A DNA stretch of 64,000 bases, from NCBI GenBank assembly GCA_023376005.1, contig CM042152.1, positions 76,624,012-76,688,011 on the forward strand, read 5' to 3'. Each line of letters opens with the position of its first letter. The stretch's first letter is position 1. The position numbers and the translations under genes were made by a program. The notes below the pieces were generated by a model. The model searched no databases and had not been told where the DNA came from. It saw nothing but the letters and a program-made list of their open reading frames with translations. Below, piece by piece: positions 13,202 to 23,900 of this stretch. The stretch is from Doryteuthis pealeii (lineage: Eukaryota > Mollusca > Cephalopoda > Myopsida > Loliginidae).

Positions 13202-14885
13202 ATAAGAACAACAGTTCAAAAAATCTAAATAATACATATTTCCTTCTTGGTTGGAGCAAGAACTCTTCATAGTTCTTAACGTTTTGTCCAATTATGTAAA
13301 TTAATCTTTTTGTTTTATTATGATCTTACCGTTAACTTGATATGCTTCATTTGTCTGTTCACTCTCTTCTAAGTGATCCTCAACTTGATCTTGAACTTGG
13401 GCTTCAGCTGCTAATTGCGTTTCTTCTTGTCCAGTTTCTAATGGTCTTTGAATATCCTCTTGAAATTGATTAGCAGAAGGAATTACATCAGCTGGCGGAA
13501 ATGTTGATGACATGTCAATATTCTGTAAAGCAATGTGTAAATCTTCCATCTCTTCACTTGTCACTGTACCAGTAAACTCTAGACAAAATAAAATAATTTG
13601 GAAAGCATATATAAAAAAAACAGTTCACATACTGTTGTGGGGTTTTAAGGGTAAAAAATAAGACAAACAACTGGTAACAATGTAGACAAATGTATTGAAC
13701 AAAAGAGTAGAAATTTACAGCAAAGAAAGTGGAGATTGCGTCCGACCAATAGTTACAAGCTGACTCGCAATTGCTTCGTCAAGCCACAATTGTTGCTATT
13801 ACTTATAGTAGCCGTCGATGCATTCCATTATTGTCCATAGGTTATATCACCTGTAACACATACCTAGGTAGTAATATCTCATCTACAGAGGCAATGTCAA
13901 TGTACACATAGGAAAGGCCTGAACTACTACAAACAGATTATTGATCATATATCAAATATGACCTTACAGATAAAATAAGACTTTAGAAATAATGTGCTAG
14001 ATAGCCAGTTGCAGTAACTGATATTGCTTAAATGGTCACCCAGTTAAGTATTGAACAGACTAATCTCTGCTTAACTTTGGTGATCTAGCGGGAACCAGTG
14101 TTTTCTCATTCAAGCCACCCTCCTCAGCAGACAAAATCTGTGAGGTTACCAGTTTATTCACCGATGATCCAACTATGAATGGCATGTGTACACAAGTAAT
14201 GAAAATAATTCACTTTGTTAAATAAGAAAACAAAAATGTTGTAAATCACAATTTTTCTTACATATTTTAAAAATCTATTTTCTATGATCTTAATTATAAA
14301 TGTTGTTAAAAGTTTTACAAAAAGAAATTTTTTTTAAACTACAAATCTTTTTTGTTTTTTCTTCTACATTAAAACTCATCAGCTGCATGAAAAAAGAATC
14401 AAGGCTGTTGAATTTTAAAATGTACAAAACATTCTCCTACCTTTCTGAGTTAGAACAGATCCAGTGTCTTTTAAAGCATCTTTCAAATGTTCTTTACTAA
14501 CAAGAGGTGAATTTCCCGTATCTGCCTGGATTGATGTTCCTGTTGTATTTAACGAAGATCCCATTGAATCCATCAGAGAAACTAGAAAAAAAGAAGCAAC
14601 ACAAAATAACAATAATAATTGGAAATTTAATGACAAGTTTTAAGATCAAAGTTCATAAATGAAGTAATATTTAAAGGTAATTTACCTTTTGACAATAAAC
14701 TTGGCTTTTGCTGAGTTGGAGGAGTCTGAAAAAGTTGGATAGAAAAACAAAAATTTATTGAAAATAAAATTTGGATTGTTTGGTTTTTTTTTTTAAAACA
14801 CCTTTATAAAACACTTTTTGGTATATAATTTGGTGAAAAATAATATTTAGTTAATTTCTGTTAGCAGACTTATGTGTATAATCTC

Positions 14886-14928
<43 letters not shown>

Positions 14929-17900
14929 TTCATCCTTACTTCTCCAGCAATGTCCAGCATGTCTTGTTCACCTTACTGGGATGGTTTGTATAATAGGAGG
15001 CAAGTGACCATACAGTAGTTTATTTTTTCTTTTGTTGGGTGCTGCTTCCAAGATTTGTTCATGGCAGCACATAGTAATGAATTAATTTTTTTTTTTAAAT
15101 ATTGATTTATAAAGAAAAAACATGCGACAAACCTCTGATGGTTCCTCTTTGGCACATGCACCGTTTATGATTGGTGAATTTTCATTCTGTCCTGTTGTAG
15201 CGTATAAGTCAACTGATGCAGTTTTGCTGAGTTGTTGATTAAGAAGACCATAATCCAAAGTGCCACTTGCATTCTGTTCAAGCTCCTGACATAAACAACA
15301 ATCAACAATGAAAGAGAAATAAAAATGGTGAAATAAACAGATTTCTTTTATAGTAACAAAAAAATGTTGGTGAAGTGGCCTATTATTGATATCAGCCAGA
15401 CAGCAAGAGAGTCTATCCTCTTCTCACTAGCACTAGACCAAGGAGATGGTTCTTGTTGCAGTGGTGCACCAGACCTACTGTCAACTCCCCAGTTTACCGC
15501 ACAGATCAGATTAAGCAAGCTGTGCTACTCATACACTGAGTTGGCAGAGACTGATATTGAACCTGGAATGTTGTGATACCTCGGTGAATGCTTTACCAAC
15601 TGAGCTATACCAGCCCCTCTTTTATACTAATATTTTCATAGTAACTTCCTTATTACAGATCCTAAAGTTTTCAATATGATGGTAGACACATTTTATACAA
15701 TTATAAATATCTGTACTAAGCTTATTAGAAGTTACCAATAGATGACCAAAGTTAAGCAGTGATGAGCCTGTTCAATACCTGATTAGGTGACCACTTTAGC
15801 AACAGTAGGTATTATAAGCAACCTGAGTCCTTTGTTATCAAAATGACTTGATTCGGTATTAAATGACCCAAAATAAGGTTGATCAGTTTGTTATGGTTTT
15901 TATGCACTCATGGTCTTAATAAGATATTTCATTTTTATACTTTTTAGATCAATCATTGTCAATCATCATTATTCAATTTTGACTTTTTTTTTCTTTCACC
16001 TTTTAATTGTAGTTGTTTTTTTGTTTTGGAGGGGGGGTCTTTATTCCCAACTAATTCAGGTGATTGTTTGTAAAACATATGTTAAAATTGTAAAAATTAC
16101 TTACAGAGAAAAACTTCTGTTTATCCATTATTTCTTCCAAAGTATCTTGTCCTGGGTGGCTGCTTTCTTGGTTCAACAAAGATGGACTTATAGTATGGAC
16201 CATTTCATCTATCAAAATAAAAAAATCCATTTGATATTTCTGCAGGTAGAGCAGCATTTTCTAATAGGGCCAATGCCACTGCCTGGAGGGGAGGATGAGA
16301 GGATTTAGAATTTTTTAAAGTATCAGATTTTTTTTACAATAAAGTAAAATAATTACAACAGGATAACATTGTTTGGTGACTTTTATTTTGGTTAGAGTTG
16401 CCATTTTGAACCCTGTATGTCGATTTTTTTTTTTTTTTCACAAAATGGCTTCCAGAACTGGGATCCCTAAGATATGGCTTCAAATGAAAAACAAGTGAAT
16501 GCTACATGAAGGAACATTCTACCAGAAAGACTTATCTTTGGATTAACACCAGAAAGATGACAGACTGTGGATTAACACCAGACGCCGGACTTATATATCA
16601 TCAGAAAGAAAACAGACTTTGGATTAACACCAGAAAGACTCACCAGGATTAACACCAGAAAGATGACTCAGACTTTGGATTAACACCAGAAAGACAGACT
16701 GTGGATTAACACCAGACGCCAGACTTATATCTCACCAGAAAGATTCTTTGAACATAAACAATAACATAAACCCCAATAATGGCTTCATAGATTCTAACAA
16801 CTACAGCGGCAGAATATAGTAAATCATGTCTGATTATAAAAATGTAAGAAGAAGAGAATGAATTTTAAGAGATCTTTAAACACCTTTTTTACCTTGTGGT
16901 TGCTTGTTACTGTTGACAGCAGCAGCAGCAGCAGTCGTTGTTACTTGTGAAGTTATTTCAGTTGCAGCTACAGAGTTTTTTCTTTGCATTCTGGATAAAA
17001 AGAATAACTCACATAAAAAAATATTCTTTATATCATTTATCTTTAAGTTAATGTATTTATCATAACTAGCAGGACCTGTGAATATACCACAGTATGATAA
17101 TTTAATTATTACAACTTTTAATATGTTTACTCACACTCTTTTTTTTTTTTCTTTCTTTCATTTGATTGAAACAGATTAGCATTATCGCTACATCATACTC
17201 ATCCCCTCTCTCCATCTTTCCACTACTTTCTTTCTTTCTTTCTTATATTTTTCTGTGTAACATGTCCTTTTTCTTCCCTTTCTTTCTTTCTTTATAGTAA
17301 AAACGGAATGTTCCATTATTTAGCTGAGGTGACAACACTCATGAGAAATAAAAATTTGTCGTATAAGGAACACAAGATAATCAGGATTTACAATTTTGCA
17401 TTTCATTTTGGACGATTTGGATGGTCTTATTTTTAACCAGAGAGCGTTACAAGATGATAACGTTCGGAAGATTAAGGAACAAGTGTAAATGATATTTAGA
17501 TTCTTTGTTTGAGACATATTATTTTTTTTTTTTTTTTTTTTAAATGTTCAATCGATTGTTAATAACTTACTTGTTTCTTTTGCCTTCACTATCTTCTTCA
17601 GATTTTTCGGAAACTAAAAAAAGTTAAAAAATAATAGTTCAATAAAAAAAAAAATTTTTAAATGCAGAAGAATGAATTTAAAACGAAAAAGGTAAATGAA
17701 AAATAAGACAAAAGAAGAAAAAATGAAAATATTTATTTTATTTACTGTCTTCCAAACTGTCTTTACTTAAAGTTCCTTCAAATCTCCTAATTCCTTTTGG
17801 ATTTGTTGATAACTGGAAAAAGAAAAGAAAAATCAATTACTCTATTTCAATATTTATGCCCTCAATATCAAATGAATAAGAATTTAACAATACATATTGT

Positions 17901-20900
17901 AAAAATTGTTTAATGTTGTGTAATGTTTATTGCTAGGGAAAATAAAATCAGCAAACCAGATTTAAACTCTAAAAGAATTTATCTGTTTATTTTTGTTACA
18001 AAATGGTGTAGGCATAGCCTATCATCTCTGTAAGGAAGTGTACATGTTAGAATTAATAGTAACACTGGAAAATTACAGTGGGATTAACGTTCAGAGTTAG
18101 ATTAGCAACAGCCTTGAACCCAGTGTCATCTTGAGCAGGGCTCCCATTGATTTAGAGGGTCACATGACCAGGTAACTCTGGGAAAGTAGGATTAGATTTA
18201 GTTGGAAATGAGCCGAGGCATCTCTGCTGGGCAGACATATTTTGCGTCTCTGCTGCTTCTCTCTCTGTGCAGATCAAGAATGTAATCAGGGGAATAAAAA
18301 AGGTGTACATAGAAAATGTCTTTTGCGTTTCGGATTAAAGAACAAAAATGGAACTCACAGAGAAGCAGACAAAAAGACCTGATGGAAGATACAAAAACCC
18401 AATACAAAAGAAGAGAGCTTGATATGAAGAGCAGGCACTCATTAGAAGAATTTAAGGAAAGGAGATGGGCACTGCCAGATAACCTTCATCACCATGGGAG
18501 ATGCAACAAGAGAGAATTACTTGCAATAGGACAAATCTACATCAATAATTAGATTTTGTGCAATTATTGTAGCTCTTTTTAAAAATAAGGTCGCCCTTTT
18601 TTTTCTTGGCTAAAACTGAAATGAAATTTAATAAAATGACAATTAAAAAAATAAAAACTCAGGACCATATGACCTTTATGCACCCCTTTTGCGATCTCGA
18701 TTCATAAGGACATTTTTTCCATTTACACCGTCAAAATCCGGTTGTTTGTTAACAGACAATTTTTAGAGGTTTTTTTTTAAATTATAAAACTAACCCCTAA
18801 CCCTAACCCCTAACAAACATCCGGATTTTGACGGTGTAAATGGAATAGAATGTCCTTATGAATCGAGGTCGCAAAAGGGGTGCCTAAAGGTCATATGGTC
18901 CAAAACTGAAAAATTTATAAGTATTTAAAACACAACGGAAATAAAGATAAATGAAAACCATTGGTAAGACAACAATCAGTTATTGCAAAAAGAAATTGTC
19001 TACGTACATCTCCACTTCTTGCATATCTGTTGGATAACCGTTCCACTTTGTTAGAATTTTCTTTCATCCTTTCATTATCAGAAGGTTTCTTCTTGGAATC
19101 ATTTGGAGTGCTGTGTGTTGGTCCAGTGTTGGAATTCTTTAGAAAATTACGACCTTTACCTTTAAAACACAAAGATAAGATCAAATTTTAGTCAAAAAAG
19201 AAACTAGTTGCCATCTTCTCTCTTTTCTTTACATTTGACTAAATCTTGAAAATAAAAAATTCAACTTTAAAAATCACTTGACAGTGTTGTATTTGTAGAA
19301 TAATCATACTAGTTCCAATTACTGTCAAATTGGTAAGACATGGCAGCAGTTGTAACCCAATACGAATCTGGTTTGCTGCAAAGACTACTGCAAAATGGCA
19401 GGATATTTATGAAGCCTCAGAACTTCATACAAACCAAGCAGCCAATCAGGACTCAAGGAATGGAATCACCCAAATGCATGAGTGGACTATTCTTAATTAC
19501 CATAACTACCAGTTGTCTTGACACTGGTTCAGTTGTGTTTGGCCAGTTGCTGTTGTTCAAACCAATAGTAGACCGACTGATTGACTGACTTCAATAGTAT
19601 TGTTAAAAGAACTAGTTCACATCAAATCACCAAAGTTAAACAGAAATGAGTTTGATTAATACAGAACATTTGTTTTATTTCTATGGAGGAGCACTTTGTG
19701 TAATGGTTATCATCATAGGAAATGGAATCGGCAACCCAATTTCAAATTCTGGATGAGGATGTTTGCGCTTCACAACACACTAATGCTTGTGGCAAAAGTA
19801 TGAATCCATCTGTTATCACCCCCCACCTATGAGTAAATAGTAGGAAAGACAGGGTTCTTTAACCTTGGTTAAGCAACCAGTCTAGGAGAATGAAAACTCT
19901 GAATTCAAACTAACTGTAAAGTCAGCAGAGTGGCCTATTGTCAGCAGAGTCTATCCCCTTTTCACTAGTACTAGACCAGTGATATTGTTTTGCTGAGGTG
20001 GAGTGCCACACCTACTCTCAGCTCCCCACTTTACCGCACAGATCAGATTACTCAAGCTGTGCAACTGATGTTGGTGAGGACCGGTATTGAATCTGAAACC
20101 TTGCGATTCCTAGGTGAATGCTCTACCAACTGAGCTAAGTATTCCTATTCAATGTTAGGGTCTTATATATAGGTTAAATCTATTGGAATATTATTAATAT
20201 TAAATAGAAATACTTGACACTATATAATTGTGTATAAATTATTAGTATAGACATTTTGTGTATGATAAGATTTTGCTACAAAGCACCCAACTCAATAAAC
20301 ATTTATATTATTCAGTGTGTTATAAATCAAAGCAATCAGGTTGGTTGGTTGGTTGGATTTATGACATGTCAACCCTTGTTGGGTTATTTTATACTGAAGA
20401 CATTATTTGATTCCTTCTTGTTGGGTAATCAACCTTTTTTTAAACTCAATATTCTTTAACACATTTTTGATCTATTTAGCCCACAGATGAGACCCTAACA
20501 GGTACTACTACTCTGGGTCAGAGTAGACCTAGGAGAATTGGTGATGAAGGCAGAATAACCCATACTCCCCAGCACTCCAGAATTGGAACCACTAGATGCA
20601 GTTTAACATCAAACCCAGACACTAAGACCCTCAGCTACCACCATCTATTTGATAAAAATGGGGGGGGGGGATCATAAGGCCAATAGGGTTGGGACAATCA
20701 TATAGGTGCTAGGGCTTTACTGGACAAGCTGATTAAGCCACCCATCTAGCCTAAGTAAGGGCCAAAATGAAATGTTGCATGTCATGGACTGCTCAGCCAC
20801 CAGGATTCTGTCCTTAAGGATCACAGGTTGCCACCCAGGGCCAACAGGTGGCCCCATTGGGGGCATTTTACCACTCTGCAGACAGTGCAGATGGTGTATT

Positions 20901-23900
20901 CTACAGCCGCAACCAACTGGGCAGAAGACAATCAGAAGAAAAAAATGTTAAAAATTGGAAATCTAATTAAAAAGCAAATTACCAATTTCATTGTCTGATT
21001 CATCGTCCGTATTTAACCACCAAAGTTTGTCTTCGGCTTTTGGCAATATTTTCTCAGATTTTGCTGAATCCTCTTCTGACATTGACTGAAATGGAAACAA
21101 AACTGGAAATGAGGAAATTGCAGATTGTAACAAAAATTCATTCTTCTGCAGAAAAATAACATTTTTATAAAAGATTTTTTTAATTTTTCTTATTTAGAAA
21201 ACTTTACAGATATTTTGGATTAAGAATCTAAAGCAGTCATAAAATTACTGCTGCTTTTTTAGTTCAATTTCAACATTTTTGTTTCATATTTATTATATAC
21301 AAGATCCTATTCATATCTATTATATACAAGATCATATAATATGTCAATGATACTGAGGTCATCCAATGTTTATAGTTATCTTTTTATTATTGATATTAGG
21401 ATCATCTGATGAGCAGATGGCACTTTGTTTGATCAGTTTGTCTGTTTTCTTATGAGTGGTGCAGTTTTAATGAGGACCAGGATTGGCCAATTTTATGGAT
21501 ATTGCCAAATCAGTCTGGTTTTAGGTGATGTAGCATTGATGATATGGGACCAACCAATTTTAGTTAATGGAACTCAAATCCTGGACAAGGATGTTTGTAT
21601 TTCTGTCAAAGAATTATGTCCCTCAGCACCTCTGAATTTGTTCTGCAAACCGTTATTGCATAGTGCATTTAAAGCGGGCATTCATACTCCATCCAGGTGT
21701 CTGAATTTGCACTCTCTCAACATCCTGGCTCTTCACACAACATGCAGACCAACCACCATCCACTAAAGTTCAACACCGAGCATCTTGCAAATGTCAACTC
21801 AGCATGCCATGCACCATGGACACTTTGAATCAAGTGATTGCAAATGTCCATCATCACAGTTTCACTTCATGCGAATGCTCATGAATTCAAACCAGTTGTA
21901 CCCAAATTAAAAAATTGACCTTGTGTTGCATCCTGCTCATGATGAAGGGGTTGAGCAAATACATGATGGAACATATAATTGTAAAACCCTGATGGCTGAT
22001 GTCTCTCTTGGCGTGTACATGTTGTGGAGTACCAGTGATCGGACCCTTATTTTAGAATCAATTACCTGTATTGATTTATGTGAGAAATCATTTATTGTAA
22101 TCAAACTACAGGGTGGTTAAAAAGTCTTGTCACCCGCTACATATCATTTTAACTTTCTTTATTTTTCATTTTATTAATATAAGTTATCTAATTATCTTAC
22201 CTATACAAAAAATCTTTAAAAATTAAATTGTTTTCTAGAATTTTGGGTTGTATTATGTAAAAAGTATATATAGGGGGTGACAAGACTTTTGGATCACCCT
22301 ATATATTATCTGTATGTATATTTATCTGGAATGAATTAAAACACATATTTAAAGCCTTGCAATTTCATTTTGTGTGTGTGTGTGTGTTTGTCTGTCATTC
22401 TTTGTGTGAATTTATATGCACTGAATAAATAAAAATAAATAAAAGTTTTGAAGGAAAACTCTGAATTCAAACCAGCTGTACTCTACTCAAAAATTGACCT
22501 CATGTTATATCCTGCTCATGGGAAAGGGGTTGGATAGATAGATATAAACAAAGTAAAAAATGAACAAATTGAGGTAGATAGATAGATAGATATCCATCTT
22601 CATATCTAAACAGGAATTACAAATTATGATAAATAAACAAGAATTACGACAAATTACGATAAATAAACAAGAATTACGACAAATTACAATAAATAAATAA
22701 GAATTACGACAAAAAAGAGAAAATAAATACATTTAATGCCCTAAGTTGGTTGTTTTCTTTCAAGTAGTACCGTAGTTGGGGTCGTTATTTTCATAGTCAC
22801 CGGGTAGCAATTTTTGAAGTAGGAGACCGGGACGCACTTCCTCATAAATTACCTTTTTAATAATTGAAAGGAAGTCAGCTGGGGAGAGGGGGGTGGGATC
22901 TTTAAAAAAAAATTATCTATTTTTTATGGTTAAACTAGCAAGTTGAATTCCACTGACATACTCAGACTAGTGTTGTACTAATCCTGGTTGTTTCAGTCAT
23001 TGTAATCCCCAATCATCTTCAGGTGCTTTTGGTAGTCTTTTATCAAAAGGGGGGGGGAGAGGATATCAACCAAACCTTTTATTCAAAGCCAGTTAAAAGA
23101 GTCTTCTTTTCAGTCAGCAATTTATGCTTAGGGAGGATATTTTCTTTGAGTTAATTTTTCCCAGTCAATTACTCGTCCTTGGGATGTCGCATGTCAGTCA
23201 GTTTTTCCTGAACCAGAGTATGACCTTTTTATTTTTTAAAGAACTACCTAACCTAAGGATTAAACTCACCACCGCCAGGCAAAATAGATTTTTAATCAAT
23301 TAGGTTGTGATTATTACAACTAAGGTGATTTGACAGAGTATGGAAGAGAGTGATCGTGGCGTAATGCCTAACATGCTGGATTCGTAGTAAATTGATCAAG
23401 TATATTAGTGTAAATGATAATTCGTCTCGAAAATTCAGATAAAAATTAAGGTACTATTGCACAATGGCGCGCAAGAGATGATATCATTAGATTATGTATA
23501 AAAAGCATTACATTTTACAGAAATACCTGAAACCTTTGAGATGTAAGGGTTAGGGTTAATGTTATGCTACTTCGTGAGTTTCTGTAATTTAATGCTATTT
23601 ATACGTAAAAATTTTGTGTGCTATTCTGCATTTGTACCAAAATTAAAATGAATTTGCTGTTACCTAAGAAGTGCTTTAAACAATTTCAGTGTAATTGCAT
23701 CATAGACTTTTGGGCTGACTTCTGATTTAGGTTGGGAAAATTTAAATGGAAAGTTTTTTGGTGATCCCCCATGACAGTTTAACTACAGTTTATGAATTAA
23801 CATTTTGCGAATTGGGTTAAGGTTTTAGGGGATTAAGGTTGTTTTTAATTACGTATTGCTTTTAAAAAAATAAAAAAAAACAAATTACTATACCAGTGAA

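Noticed and set aside
13980..14112. Functional 5S rRNA gene
   Set aside because: Too many changes in conserved helices, no T-run terminator at the right place, and only partial matches elsewhere.
15910..16308. 132-codon plus-strand open frame
   Set aside because: It is antisense to CEP162 exon 7 and its flanks; the splice-consistent minus-strand exon explains the coding signal.
16500..16745. CRISPR-like array
   Set aside because: Repeat units and spacers are both repeated and irregular, in an animal intron; it is a minisatellite.
21425..21766. 113-codon plus-strand open frame
   Set aside because: Runs through SINE-like sequence ('caaatcctggacaaggatgt'), no conserved motif.
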